Shown: positions 1 to 9,580 of the stretch, piece by piece
Position numbering within the stretch: the stretch's first letter is position 1
Layout of the letters: every line of letters starts with the position of its first letter
Origin: Chloroflexota bacterium
Lineage (GTDB): Bacteria > Chloroflexota > Anaerolineae > Aggregatilineales > J027
Reading direction: 5' to 3'
DNA: 64,000 bases
NCBI GenBank assembly: GCA_016234595.1
Contig: JACRBG010000001.1
Span: 136,810 to 200,809, forward strand
Position numbers and translations under genes: made by a program
Notes under the pieces: model-generated
Seen by the model: only the letters and a program-made list of their open reading frames with translations
Database searches by the model: none
Told to the model about the DNA's origin: nothing

Positions 1-3000
1 TTTATTTTTGATGCTACCCAAGCTGCGATGCCGGGAGAAAATGGGGAGTTGATTACCCTCCGCCGAGATATGCTGCTATTGGATCGTTTAGATGCCGAAC
101 AACGCAAGGCGATTGAAAAAGCTCTCAATGCGCCTGATTTGTTCTTAATTCAGGGTTTAGCTGGCACAGGTAAAAGCACCTTGATTGGCGAGTTGTGTTA
201 TCAATTTGCCAACCGTGACCAGCGGATTTTAGTTGTTACGCAAACAGGTGAGATGGTTGACCGATTACTCACCACTTTGCCACATCACCCTTCCATCCGC
301 CCACTCAGAGTGGGTAAAAGCCGCACTGGATTTACCCGCGAGGCGATTGTCAATACATGGTTTAGGCGCATGGCATTGGATGCGAGTGAACGACTGGCAA
401 ACCGAGACCATCAGCAAGAAATGGCCGCGTATCTTTTTGCGGATCAGGGCCGTTTGCAACTATACGTGAGTACACTTGAACAAGATGCTGAACAACGCCA
501 ACAACTTGAGGTAAATCGAGAACAGGCCCATAAGCTGCTCGACCCCGTGCAAAATGCGCTGGCGACGGTGCAAGAACGCGAACATGAACTTTATACCCTG
601 ACCGAACATTTGCTGGCCGCAAGTCAGGCGATTAAAAATGATGAGGCGGCTGAATTTGAGCCTACCCCCAACTCCCGCTGGCGTTCTGAGATATTTAATG
701 TGGTCATGGCGCCGGAATATCAGGCTTATCTCAATCGCTTGGTCGAGGCCATTAATCTGGTCGAACAGGCGCAACCGGGCGGCACCAAAGAATTGCTCGA
801 AGAAGCTCTCAATACGCAAGATTATTTGATGATTCAGCGGCTACGTCAGGGCGTGCAAGAAGCCAGAAATTGGGCACACCGCGTAACTTCAGTATTAAGC
901 GTTGGCCCGCTTTTAGCCCAGTCCCTAGAGCAATCGGCTAACTTGTTGGGCATCCTGCAATCCGACGTGGATTCACTGCTCAAACTAGCCTCGCTCTATG
1001 ACGATATTCAAAATCAATACCTTGCGGGTACGGAATTAGCCCTTGCGTCGGTTGCATTGAAAAACATGACCAACCCGATGCCGCGCATTGATAAGGTCGT
1101 CAACAGCTATCAGACCTATATGAATGCGTTCCGTAAGGTGCAAGAAACGCAAGAACTCTATAAACAAGCGGTTGAACAGGAAGCCGCTCTCGCCGCCGAA
1201 GTAGACTCTAAACAGTCTATTTTGACATGGCAAACACAGGTCAATGATCTTCAACAGCGGCCCCTCCAAGTTATTGAATTCATTAAAGAGACGGCGGTTG
1301 AACTGGAACAATATGCCAGCGCCAAAACAACAGGCTCGTTGGCAAGTGCAGACAATCAGGCGTTGCTGACGCTGCAACAATCTATCACGGATCAGCGTGA
1401 TCTGATTACCCAATGCCAGAACATCCAAAGTTCAATGGATGAGGCCATGACCAGCATAGGCGAATGGCTTCTGAGTGGGCAAACCATCGCGCTGGGTGAA
1501 TATCTGCCCAATCCACTGGTTAAAGCATTAGAACAGCATCGGTGGGCTAGTGAAGACCCCATTTATCGGGCCATTACCGAGGCCTATAGTATCTGTCGCG
1601 GGGCTATCGCAGAACTTGACCGGGTCATCCCCTCTAAATATTTCCTACTCAACGCCAAGCCAGATAAATTGCTGAGTGACCGCCTACGCGATCTCTTTGA
1701 CGACAAGCGCCAAGCGGATAAATTTAACTGTGTCTATCCTGCCAATATCAACAAATTTACTCAACAGTTGCAGCGCATTTTGTCGGAACGCTTGAAAAAT
1801 GCTCGTACCTCTCGCAAGGCCGATGCTCAGGCATGGCTACCTATCGTCAGTGAATATTATGTCATTGTCGGTTTTGAGAAACTGCTCAGTCGGCAGTTGG
1901 TAGCCCATTCGGCACGGTTAGCCGAACCAATCGTCCAGCAAGGGCGGCATCGGTTGGTTATGCACGAACTGCTGCCGCGCGTCATCAAAGAGCAGCAACT
2001 CGAATTGCAGCGGCTGGCCGAACAGCTTGACCGCATGAAAACCATGCTTTCAGCCAAAGCCAAACGTGCTGAACAACAACGTGAGCAAGTGACCCAAAAA
2101 ATGGATGCTCATATTGAAGCTTTCCGTTCAGCCATCCATCAAGTTGAAACTCAACTGAGTACTAATATTTATGCGGAATTGCAAACGCTACTTGACCAAA
2201 TTAATTGGAAACTAACACCTGACCCGGTCGGGGCCGCTGCATTGTTAGAAGAAACTTTGCATCAGGCCCATGAAGCTATTGACCAAATCTTTGCAGGGCA
2301 TCACGAAGTTTTAGCTAATGCCCGCCAAGAATTGGCCGAGGCGCAGATGATTAAAGCCCAATCAAGAGAGGGGATTCAACAAGCCCAAAAGGATATGGGC
2401 CAACTCAAACGGGAAATTGCAGCTGAGACTGAAACACTGAAAAGTTTGCAGGCTAGTTGGCAGCAATGGGAGAATATTCACCAACAGACTGGAATTGCTG
2501 CCGAAATCCAAAGTCTATTTACGCTGGTCTCACGCGGTAAAAGTGTACAGGCCATTTTGGAGATTCGAGACAACATCGCCCAAGTGTATGAACAAACCCA
2601 TCAGGCACTGGCTGAAAGTGTACAGGTTAGTGAAGCCCGCCTTGCTCAAAAGAAAGCCACCCAAACGGTCAACCCTGACCAGTTAAAGGCGGAAATGAGC
2701 CAAGCGGATATTAAACGCCAATCTATGGCCCAAAATATCCAACGCGAGATGGAACGAATTGGCGGACAGCGGCTGGTGATTGCCCTAAATGGGACACGTC
2801 CCCCTGTTGATATTACGCCCGAAGCATTGACAGCATGGCAACGGTTGCTGGATCTCATCAACAAATTATTGGCTGAACTCAATGCCCTGCCCCGCTATCT
2901 CGACCCCTTGACTGTGCTGGATACGCTGCTAGATCAATTGCATATCCTGACCGTCGAAAACGCCGAAAAAGTGAAACAACTTGCCAGTGAGCGCGATCTC

Positions 3001-4239
3001 TTGTCACAACGCCAACTTCAGGCAACCCAGCAGTTTGAGCAATATACGCATGACGTGGAGATGGAACGTACCCTGTGGGAAGAAATCTACCATGCCATCC
3101 CACGCCATCTGCTCGAAACACTGGGGCCAGTTCAAGATATTCATTACGCCGGCTACGTGCGGAAGGTGATGGAGCGTGCTTGCAGCGACGAATGGCAGCA
3201 AGAGTGGTCGCGCCAATTGATGTTGATGGCTGGATTGGAGCGATTGGTACAGGGCTGGATTGCACGCTTAGGGGAACAACGTTCGAGCGATACGGTAGAT
3301 TTGCGTGAACTCTATCTTGCCAACGTCAATGTGATGGGGGCGACCTATAACGAACTTAACCAAATTGGGCCATATCACCGTGAATATCGGCCTTTTGATG
3401 TGGTGATTATTGATGATGCGCAGCGGGCTACCCCATCTGAACTGCTCTTGGCGATGTTAAAAGCGCACAAAGTTGTCCTAATTGGGGATGCCCAGCAATT
3501 ACCACCAATGGTCGGTGAGCAAACCCTGTTAGAAGCCGTGCAGTCGTTCAATCTGTCGCCTTCAGAGACGGAACATTTACAACAATCCTATTTCTCGAAT
3601 CTGTTCAATTCGGCCCCGCAAGCATTGAAAGCCACGCTCACCCATCAATATCGAATGCACTACGCGATTCGGGAGGTAGTGAATACACTCTATCTGACCG
3701 AATTGGTGGGTGGACATCAGCGTGAACATGGCCTTATTTTGTCGGCGATTACTCCCAATATCAGTGTGATTAAAATCTCAACCCCCGCTGAATCAGCCTA
3801 TGTTGAGGAAAAAACAGGGGGCAGCTATCGAAATCAAGGTGAGGTAGAAACAATTGAACGTCTGCTGCGCCAGATGAATGATGCGTGGATGAAACAAGCT
3901 GAGGGTGGCACGTCCAAATCAGTAGGGATTATCACCTTTTATGAAGGCCAAGCCCGACGCCTAAGAAGCCGACTACAAGGGCCATATCGAGCGTTAGAAA
4001 TTCAAATCGGTACAGTGGATGAGTTCCAGAGCGCGGAATTTGCGGTCATCTTGGTAAGTTTGGTACGCCAGCAAGCAGTCAATGACCTTAGTAGGTTGAC
4101 AACATCTCTTTCGCGGGCCAGTGAATTATTGGTGGTGATTGGTTCAGATTCAGCCACTAATGGCAGTTACGTCTATCAACAACTACTCGACACCATTCAA
4201 CAGGAAGGGGCGCTGCTCGATGTTTCACAGTTCGCCTAG
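1..4239 (+). CDS. Superfamily 1 helicase-like ATPase with very long helical insert (5' partial)
   Basis: The frame is open from base 1, so the ATG at 28 is probably internal and the N-terminus lies outside the window. Counting from that Met, a Walker A loop GLAGTGKST is at 43-51. A Walker B-like IIDDAQ lies near 1127-1132, a QYRMH motif near 1206 and a GTVDEFQ motif near 1328; these are helicase motifs of the Upf1/Dna2 (AAA_11/AAA_12) type. Between the two ATPase halves sit roughly 1000 residues rich in Gln, Glu, Leu and Ala that read as alpha-helix or coiled coil, an insert that recalls SMC-like arms. The 3' end overlaps the next gene by 20 bases, so the two are translationally linked. The exact substrate is unknown. 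It could be a repair helicase or part of a defence system; the sequence alone does not decide. Confidence 0.8.
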   Translation, partial: FIFDATQAAMPGENGELITLRRDMLLLDRLDAEQRKAIEKALNAPDLFLIQGLAGTGKSTLIGELCYQFANRDQRILVVTQTGEMVDRLLTTLPHHPSIRPLRVGKSRTGFTREAIVNTWFRRMALDASERLANRDHQQEMAAYLFADQGRLQLYVSTLEQDAEQRQQLEVNREQAHKLLDPVQNALATVQEREHELYTLTEHLLAASQAIKNDEAAEFEPTPNSRWRSEIFNVVMAPEYQAYLNRLVEAINLVEQAQPGGTKELLEEALNTQDYLMIQRLRQGVQEARNWAHRVTSVLSVGPLLAQSLEQSANLLGILQSDVDSLLKLASLYDDIQNQYLAGTELALASVALKNMTNPMPRIDKVVNSYQTYMNAFRKVQETQELYKQAVEQEAALAAEVDSKQSILTWQTQVNDLQQRPLQVIEFIKETAVELEQYASAKTTGSLASADNQALLTLQQSITDQRDLITQCQNIQSSMDEAMTSIGEWLLSGQTIALGEYLPNPLVKALEQHRWASEDPIYRAITEAYSICRGAIAELDRVIPSKYFLLNAKPDKLLSDRLRDLFDDKRQADKFNCVYPANINKFTQQLQRILSERLKNARTSRKADAQAWLPIVSEYYVIVGFEKLLSRQLVAHSARLAEPIVQQGRHRLVMHELLPRVIKEQQLELQRLAEQLDRMKTMLSAKAKRAEQQREQVTQKMDAHIEAFRSAIHQVETQLSTNIYAELQTLLDQINWKLTPDPVGAAALLEETLHQAHEAIDQIFAGHHEVLANARQELAEAQMIKAQSREGIQQAQKDMGQLKREIAAETETLKSLQASWQQWENIHQQTGIAAEIQSLFTLVSRGKSVQAILEIRDNIAQVYEQTHQALAESVQVSEARLAQKKATQTVNPDQLKAEMSQADIKRQSMAQNIQREMERIGGQRLVIALNGTRPPVDITPEALTAWQRLLDLINKLLAELNALPRYLDPLTVLDTLLDQLHILTVENAEKVKQLASERDLLSQRQLQATQQFEQYTHDVEMERTLWEEIYHAIPRHLLETLGPVQDIHYAGYVRKVMERACSDEWQQEWSRQLMLMAGLERLVQGWIARLGEQRSSDTVDLRELYLANVNVMGATYNELNQIGPYHREYRPFDVVIIDDAQRATPSELLLAMLKAHKVVLIGDAQQLPPMVGEQTLLEAVQSFNLSPSETEHLQQSYFSNLFNSAPQALKATLTHQYRMHYAIREVVNTLYLTELVGGHQREHGLILSAITPNISVIKISTPAESAYVEEKTGGSYRNQGEVETIERLLRQMNDAWMKQAEGGTSKSVGIITFYEGQARRLRSRLQGPYRALEIQIGTVDEFQSAEFAVILVSLVRQQAVNDLSRLTTSLSRASELLVVIGSDSATNGSYVYQQLLDTIQQEGALLDVSQFA

Positions 4240-6184
4240 AATTGATACACGCCTCGCCGAAGAGGTCATGGCCGTCGAGCGCCAAGTCCCCGGTTATCAA
4301 GTCTTAAGCGCCCACCTCTATACCGCGCCAGTGGCCTATTTTCGCGTGACGTGTGAAATATTGCAGGCCCGTCGTCTCAATGTGATTGAGGAGTACGTCT
4401 TACAATCAGCCATTGAGCTTTCGCCCGCCGCAACCCCTATGGAATTAGCTGAGGCACTCGGCGTTGATGAGCGATTTATCAACGAGGTCACGACCAACTT
4501 TACAGAAAAACTGGCCGTTCTCAAGATTGGCAGCGGTAATACCCTCTCGGCCACCGAAAAAGGCAAAGATTTTTATAAACGACGGCAAATCCCCAAACCT
4601 CCACGCCTAGAAAATATCGAATTAGCCTATTTTACGCCCTATTATGCGTTTATTGGCCTGCCTAGTGGTTATAGAGAGAGCAATCTGGAAATTGCTCCAG
4701 CGTTACCCGGTGTCCCCCCGCTAGAAGAATCAACACTCAAGCAGGTAGTGGATCAAATTAACAAAAACACCCTTGCGCTGGCAACCCAATCGGCAGGCAA
4801 TCCGGTTCACAATCCCGAAGCGGGTCAGTCGCTAGGCACGATCCGCTCGGTTGAACTGACCAATCAGGGTTCTTGGAATTGGGCTGTATTAGTGGTCTGG
4901 GATGCACTGGAAAAAGAGGTTTTTGTTCGACTAAGTAACATGAGTCACCCTAGCACCCCACCCAAAGAAATTCGTGGATTTGCACTGGATGAATGGCTAG
5001 AAGATGCCAATGTCCGGCTGGATGATTTGTTGCAATTAGAGGATGCTGATTATCAAGATTTTGCTGATCTCGCCCCCGCCAACCGTACCCAACTTTCGGA
5101 CAGCCGAAGTGGGATGGTGGCCCGCTTGGTCGAGAGCGAACTGCGCGAATTGCGTAATCCGACGGGGGGCATTCTCAACCGGAGTATTTATGAAGGGGGA
5201 ATTGCCGAAATTCTCCGCCAACAGGATATTCCAATGGCCCTACGTGATGCTTTGAAACAAGCTAAAGGGCGTATGCTGATTGTGGTTCCGCGTCTGACCG
5301 ATCAAATCATGGACGATAACTTAATTGGTCAATTTCGGGAACTAGCAACGCGGCGTGTCATTAGTGTCATTGGCTGGGGCACAGCCAGTCAATATAGTGA
5401 TGAGGACAGTGCTCCATCCCTTCAGCTTTTAAGCAAATTGAGTGAGATCAAAACGCCAGAGGGATTGCCAGCCGTTATTGTATTGTGGCTTGGCAGTCAA
5501 TATAGCAAAGATATTATTGTAGACAACCGCCTGCATCTGTGCGCCACGGCTCATTGGGTACAACATCATGATAACGATTTACCCGGTGTGGAAACAGTCT
5601 ACAAGGTCACGATTCATGAACAAGTGACACAGGCTGCTGAAACAATTGAACAATTGTTTTTTGAACATATCGCCAGTAGTTGGGAAAATCGTATTCAAAG
5701 CCCGGTCAAGGAGCCCGATGTTGAATTATTGTCGGGTTATCTAGCTGCCCTAGGGGCGATTGGACGCCTTAGTGAAGCTGCTATGCGTGCGGTGAGTCTG
5801 ACCCAAGTGCCCCATCGCCATTTTCAACCGCTGATCCGCTTGTGTAAGGGTGCGACGGAAAACATGTATGGTGTCAACGCCGAAACCCGTACTGATCTTT
5901 TGCAAATCGTTGGGGAGGAGTGGCAAAGCCCCAACAATATCAGCAAAATTGGCGAGTTACTGGATGAGGACGACCGGGGGGCTTTTGCTAGAGTCTTGGT
6001 GCTGTTGATGGAGCAGTTATTAGGCGAAGATGAAATTGCTTTACGGACAACATTGGACAGCTATCAAGAAGTGTGGCGCGGCTTTGGGGTATTCAAAGAA
6101 GGCCAAAATGTGGATGGCATCATTGACCAAATTCGCAAACAGCGCAAAGTTAGCGGCACTGGGCGGCTGAATCAAACCAGATAG
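4220..6184 (+). CDS. Helicase-linked protein, winged-helix N-terminus and degenerate PLD-like region
   Basis: I chose the ATG at 4220 (654 residues) because a purine-rich GGAAGGGG lies about ten bases upstream; the frame stays open to 4139 but that stretch is inside the helicase gene. The first ~130 residues contain a winged-helix-like pattern (alternating helices, 'ELAEALGVDE', then a two-strand wing ending 'LSATEKGKDFY'). Around residues 345-470 the order 'IVVPRLTDQIM', 'VISVIGWGT' and 'IIVDNRLHLCATAHW' resembles half of a phospholipase D fold, in which an exposed strand precedes a GSaN-like loop, but the HxK catalytic pair is absent. No signal peptide or membrane segment is visible. Overlap with the helicase suggests a stoichiometric partner. 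The PLD assignment is weak and the function is unknown. Confidence 0.6.
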   Translation: MFHSSPRIDTRLAEEVMAVERQVPGYQVLSAHLYTAPVAYFRVTCEILQARRLNVIEEYVLQSAIELSPAATPMELAEALGVDERFINEVTTNFTEKLAVLKIGSGNTLSATEKGKDFYKRRQIPKPPRLENIELAYFTPYYAFIGLPSGYRESNLEIAPALPGVPPLEESTLKQVVDQINKNTLALATQSAGNPVHNPEAGQSLGTIRSVELTNQGSWNWAVLVVWDALEKEVFVRLSNMSHPSTPPKEIRGFALDEWLEDANVRLDDLLQLEDADYQDFADLAPANRTQLSDSRSGMVARLVESELRELRNPTGGILNRSIYEGGIAEILRQQDIPMALRDALKQAKGRMLIVVPRLTDQIMDDNLIGQFRELATRRVISVIGWGTASQYSDEDSAPSLQLLSKLSEIKTPEGLPAVIVLWLGSQYSKDIIVDNRLHLCATAHWVQHHDNDLPGVETVYKVTIHEQVTQAAETIEQLFFEHIASSWENRIQSPVKEPDVELLSGYLAALGAIGRLSEAAMRAVSLTQVPHRHFQPLIRLCKGATENMYGVNAETRTDLLQIVGEEWQSPNNISKIGELLDEDDRGAFARVLVLLMEQLLGEDEIALRTTLDSYQEVWRGFGVFKEGQNVDGIIDQIRKQRKVSGTGRLNQTR

Positions 6185-6197
6185 AATATTGGCTTGA

Positions 6198-7262
6198 TTA
6201 GTCGTAGAGATATTCAAGCAGTTTATCAGGCAGGCTTGAAATCACATCTTTTTGGAGCCAATACATGATAATGCGGTTATCGAGTGATTCCTCGGTAATC
6301 AAGCCCCCATCTTTCAATTGGGCCAAATGACGTGACACCGCCGACGCTGAAAGATTCAGTAGTTCGGCAATTTTTTTGCCATTCATTTTGCCATCGCTGC
6401 GTGCAATCAATTGTAGAATTTTGAGGCGGGTGGCATCCCCTAATGCTTTCAGTGTAGCGAGGGTTTCTTCTTTGGCTTCTTCGATTTGGGCTAGGCGTGC
6501 AGCGGTGCGTTCACTATCGAACAAAATAGTGATATTGCCATAACCAAAAAACATGGTCATATGGGTCGAGATACGATACACCGGAATCAGTGCAATTTCG
6601 GTGAAGGGGTAATCGGCTGGCAGTGGTAGCGGTAATTTTTTATTACCCAATAACTGGTCAAGCAAAGCCCGTCCACCGCTGCGGGCCATTAACTCTTCCT
6701 TATCAATCAGGCCTTTTTCCCAAACCGGATAGAAGGTTGACACTTGGGAACTGAAAAAGGTATCCCAATAGATTTGCCAAAGGTCAGTCAACCGCTTTTG
6801 GAAAGCCGGAATATCTTCAGTAACCTTATCCATCGGGACATTTTCGCAAAAATATTGATAGTAGTTGGGTTCACTGTGTTCCAGCACCTTAGTGAGGGAA
6901 GGCACGGTCAATTCGATATTTTCCAGCGTGGACAAGGGAACAACCCGCCCTGCCAAATGGAAAATAAAATTGACCTCATCCATGGAACGCACATATTCGA
7001 TAAACCCCGGAACATCATCGTGGTTGGGATAATTGACCGCCAATTCCAGTAGGTCACGCCCCTGATGAAAGGGTTCAACAATAACACGCAGTTCGTCCCA
7101 AAAATCCGAAGGCAAGGTTTCGCGGGCACTATTGGCCCATGCAATATGCCGCCGACTATCCAGCAGGGTCGTCAAACTAATCAGCATTTCATAGACCACT
7201 GATGTCCGAAAACGCATCATCGAGGTAACTTCATCGGTGACTTCAATCCCATGCAGCGGCAT
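6198..7262 (-). CDS. ArsR-type winged-helix regulator with large N-terminal domain
   Basis: This 354-residue protein ends in a classic ArsR DNA-binding domain (about residues 262-354): 'LGDATRLKILQLIA', 'KIAELLNLSASAVSRHLAQL', then a wing 'GLITEESLDNRIIMYWL'. The first ~250 residues form a helical domain seen in larger ArsR-family regulators of Actinobacteria and Chloroflexota (DUF5937-like), which probably binds an unknown ligand. The metal-binding cysteine motif of metal-sensing ArsR proteins is absent from the HTH region, so metal sensing is unlikely. AAGGGAAG lies seven bases before the ATG. It converges on the helicase partner gene and lies downstream of the receiver-like gene on the same strand, 77 bases apart. 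The targets are unknown. Confidence 0.8.
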   Translation of the reverse strand: MPLHGIEVTDEVTSMMRFRTSVVYEMLISLTTLLDSRRHIAWANSARETLPSDFWDELRVIVEPFHQGRDLLELAVNYPNHDDVPGFIEYVRSMDEVNFIFHLAGRVVPLSTLENIELTVPSLTKVLEHSEPNYYQYFCENVPMDKVTEDIPAFQKRLTDLWQIYWDTFFSSQVSTFYPVWEKGLIDKEELMARSGGRALLDQLLGNKKLPLPLPADYPFTEIALIPVYRISTHMTMFFGYGNITILFDSERTAARLAQIEEAKEETLATLKALGDATRLKILQLIARSDGKMNGKKIAELLNLSASAVSRHLAQLKDGGLITEESLDNRIIMYWLQKDVISSLPDKLLEYLYD

Positions 7263-7339
7263 ACAATACTTCCCTTATCGTGGATACGCGAACTTCTTAT
7301 AGTTTTACAGACGTTCTCAATATTCTATATCTAACTTTT

Positions 7340-7789
7340 TTAAAATACACTCAGAGAATTTAACTTGGACATTAACCCGCGTAATTCCACCGTATCCCGC
7401 GGCAGGCTAATCAGTTCCTGCGCACCAAAACGTTTAACTTTTTCGCAATTTTCAGGGCTGCATTGTTCAGCTTGGCGTGTCACCACCGCGATTGGTGTCA
7501 AAGGAGCCGCAATCCGAATGTAGCGCACCAAAAAGAGGCGGTCACGTTGGTGGGTATCCAATCCAACAAAAATGAGATCATATTTTTGGGTACCTAATTG
7601 ATTTAAAACAGTGCTTTGGTCGGGGATGTTGGTAAAAGAGAGGTCGCGTTGGAGCAGGCGGGTCAGGGTGTCGCTGAGAACATCGGCTGGCCCATTGGGT
7701 GAATCTACCACCAAGATACGAGCCGGAGCGACATATTTGGGAGAGGGTAGTGATGGCTGAACATCGGCTTTGGTTTTTGTGAGTGTCAT
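7340..7789 (-). CDS. Degenerate response-regulator receiver protein
   Basis: At 149 residues this is a single CheY-like fold after a 24-residue polar N-terminus. Strand 1 'ARILVVDS' is present, and strand 3 reads 'YDLIFVGLD', so a Gly sits where the phospho-accepting Asp is expected. The strand-4 'IAVVTRQ' and strand-5 'GAQELISLP' elements are recognisable, but the conserved strand-5 Lys is not. It is therefore probably not phosphorylated in the usual way and may act as a protein-interaction module, or as an atypical receiver whose nearby Asp has shifted. No output domain follows. The start is supported by AAGGGGAA five bases upstream. A palindromic site lies about 35 bases before the start. 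Confidence 0.65.
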   Translation of the reverse strand: MTLTKTKADVQPSLPSPKYVAPARILVVDSPNGPADVLSDTLTRLLQRDLSFTNIPDQSTVLNQLGTQKYDLIFVGLDTHQRDRLFLVRYIRIAAPLTPIAVVTRQAEQCSPENCEKVKRFGAQELISLPRDTVELRGLMSKLNSLSVF

Positions 7790-7821
7790 CCGCGTTCCCC
7801 TTTTATTTGATTTATTTTACG

Positions 7822-7839
7822 ATTGCACAATTATGCAAT
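7822..7839. promoter_or_regulatory. 18-bp inverted repeat, possible operator
   Basis: The sequence is ATTGCA, six bases CAATTA, then TGCAAT; only one base pair breaks the two-fold symmetry. It lies between metK's terminator and the receiver-like gene, on the promoter side of the latter. A TTGACA (minus strand, 7875-7870) with TATACA (7854-7849) sits just upstream, but their 15-base spacing is short. The symmetry and position suggest a dimeric repressor site; which protein binds is unknown. Confidence 0.35.
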
Positions 7840-7908
7840 TGAACGAAGTGTATAACAGCGCATTTGAGATGTCAAGTAGGTGGGCCTGCGAAATACTACG
7901 CAAAACAA

Positions 7909-7939
7909 AAAGGATGGGCGATTTGTTCACCCATCCTTT
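7909..7939 (-). terminator. Rho-independent terminator of metK
   Basis: Read on the minus strand, AAAGGATGGG pairs with CCCATCCTTT around an 11-base loop, and the stem is followed by TTTTTGTTTTG. It begins 25 bases after the metK stop codon. A strong stem with a U tail makes this a confident intrinsic terminator. Confidence 0.85.
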
Positions 7940-7963
7940 CATTCGGTTGAGAAACTTAGTTTT

Positions 7964-9181
7964 TTAGAGACCAGCTTCTTTGCGGAGCAGGTCGGCCTTA
8001 TCAGTTTTTTCCCATGCTACGTCCAGATCATTGCGGCCAAAGTGACCATAGGCAGCGGTCTGGCGATACTGAGCGCGGCGCAGTTTCAGGTCACGGATAA
8101 TGGCGGCGGGACGCATATCGAAATGCTTGTGAATGAGGTTTTCAATCACGTCATTTGGAACATTGTTGGTGCCAAAGGTTTCGATAGCAATGGACAGCGG
8201 ACGAGCCACACCAATCGCATAGGACACCTGAAGTTCAAAGCGATCTGCCAGACCTGCGGCCACCACATTCTTAGCAATATAGCGGGCCATATACGCGGCA
8301 GAACGGTCAACTTTTGTCGGGTCTTTCCCAGAGAACGCACCGCCCCCATGCCGAGCAACCCCACCATAGGTATCAACAATAATTTTACGACCGGTCAGGC
8401 CGGCATCGCCCAAGGGGCCACCGACCACAAAACGACCAGTTGGGTTGATGAAAATCTTGGTGTCGGCATCGAGCAAGTTAGCAGGAATGACAGCCTTGAT
8501 GACATGCTCAATCACGTCTTTGTGAATCTGGTCGTTGTCAATTTCGGGGGCGTGCTGGGTGGAAATCAAGACAGTATCAACCCGTTTTGGCTTGCCATAT
8601 TCATATTCAACCGTGACTTGGCTCTTGCCATCAGGGCGCAGATAGGGCACTGTGCCATCACGACGAACAACGGACAAACGGCGGCACAATTGATGGGCCA
8701 GCGAAATGGTTAGCGGCATCAGTTCGGGGGTTTCGTTGCAAGCAAACCCGATCATCATACCCTGATCGCCCGCACCCGTCGCTTCAATTTCAGCTTCAGA
8801 CATTTTGCCTTCACGGGCTTCAAGGGCTTTATCTACGCCTTGAGCAATGTCACCCGATTGTTCTTTGATGGAGACAATCACCCCGCAGGTATCCGCATCA
8901 AAGCCAAATTTGCCGCGTGTGTAGCCAATATCTCGCACCACGTCACGCACTAACGATTGAATATCAACATAAGTGCTGGTCGTGATTTCGCCAAAAACCA
9001 AAACCAAGCCTGTCGTCACAGATGTTTCGCACGCAACACGCGCATTAGGGTCTTCTTTTAAAATAGCATCCAGAACGGCGTCTGAAATTTGGTCACAGAT
9101 TTTATCAGGATGGCCTTCGGTCACCGACTCGGAGGAGTAAAAGAAGCGCGGTGAGGTCATAAAGGTGTTGTTACTGCTCAT
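7964..9181 (-). CDS. metK: S-adenosylmethionine synthetase
   Basis: It makes S-adenosylmethionine from methionine and ATP in the cytoplasm. The 405-residue protein carries the family motifs: GHPDKI at 23-28 (ATP/metal binding), GAGDQG in the central domain and the glycine-rich GGGAFSGKD phosphate-binding loop; its length matches the family (about 385-420). I chose the ATG at 9181 because GGAAAGGG lies just upstream; an in-frame ATG at 9208 adds nine unconserved residues. A SAM-I riboswitch, an internal terminator and a promoter lie directly upstream, so the product represses its own synthesis. A strong terminator follows, so the gene is probably monocistronic. Confidence 0.97.
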   Translation of the reverse strand: MSSNNTFMTSPRFFYSSESVTEGHPDKICDQISDAVLDAILKEDPNARVACETSVTTGLVLVFGEITTSTYVDIQSLVRDVVRDIGYTRGKFGFDADTCGVIVSIKEQSGDIAQGVDKALEAREGKMSEAEIEATGAGDQGMMIGFACNETPELMPLTISLAHQLCRRLSVVRRDGTVPYLRPDGKSQVTVEYEYGKPKRVDTVLISTQHAPEIDNDQIHKDVIEHVIKAVIPANLLDADTKIFINPTGRFVVGGPLGDAGLTGRKIIVDTYGGVARHGGGAFSGKDPTKVDRSAAYMARYIAKNVVAAGLADRFELQVSYAIGVARPLSIAIETFGTNNVPNDVIENLIHKHFDMRPAAIIRDLKLRRAQYRQTAAYGHFGRNDLDVAWEKTDKADLLRKEAGL

Positions 9182-9223
9182 CGAAACCCTTTCCACATGA
9201 TTGAACAAAACGGGTAAATGAAA

Positions 9224-9256
9224 CGCCCTCTGGGTGGGGCATGGACTCAGAGGGCG
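9224..9256 (-). terminator. Riboswitch expression-platform terminator
   Basis: On the minus strand CAGAGGGCG (9248-9256, read as complement) pairs with its exact 9-base complement at 9224-9232 around a 15-base loop, followed by TTTCATTT. It lies between the SAM aptamer and the metK start. Position and form fit the off-state terminator of a transcriptional SAM riboswitch; the U tract is interrupted by one C. Confidence 0.75.
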
Positions 9257-9316
9257 CGTGGGTGCTAGAGCATGTTACCGCTTATCGCAAAGGCCAAAGC
9301 GGATTTTGACACGTCG

Positions 9317-9437
9317 CTCTCATCTTCCAGAAAAATCTACCGGAATTGGCACCTTCGGCAGTGTTTATGGCCTGACTACACACTGGCGGGTTGCCGCGAC
9401 ATCATCGGGCCGGTCCCTCCGTCGCTCTGGATAAGAG
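9317..9437 (-). promoter_or_regulatory. SAM-I (S-box) riboswitch aptamer
   Basis: The minus strand shows the S-box core: CTCTTATC at the 5' edge, then GGAGGGACCGGCCCGATGA and CGGCAACC, and GATGAGAG at the 3' edge. The two edges pair over eight positions (one G-U) to form helix P1, giving a 121-base aptamer. It sits between the metK promoter and the terminator hairpin. When SAM is bound, P1 is stabilised and the terminator forms, turning metK down. Small open frames on the opposite strand here are spurious. Confidence 0.95.
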
Positions 9438-9476
9438 TGTTTTTGATTTTGTTTGATATTCTGTTTTGCGGCGCAT

Positions 9477-9505
9477 AGATTACCAGAGGTACTAGTCACT
9501 GTCAA
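9477..9505 (-). promoter_or_regulatory. Sigma-70-type promoter for metK
   Basis: A consensus TTGACA (minus strand, 9505-9500) is separated by 17 bases from TAATCT (9482-9477). Transcription would begin near 9470, about 33 bases before the riboswitch P1 helix, as expected for an S-box leader. Confidence 0.65.
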
Positions 9506-9580
9506 CGGTATATCTCTCGTCTTGTGCAAATGTGTTATGCTTATAAGGAGCTATTGCTAATAGAAAGAACCTACCCCAAT

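Noticed and set aside
7880-8713. 277-codon open frame on the plus strand
   Set aside because: It lies antisense to metK, which has all family motifs; the frame is a shadow and begins inside the metK terminator.
9234-9478. Two 66-68 codon frames on the plus strand
   Set aside because: They cover the SAM riboswitch and its terminator, whose RNA structure explains the conservation.
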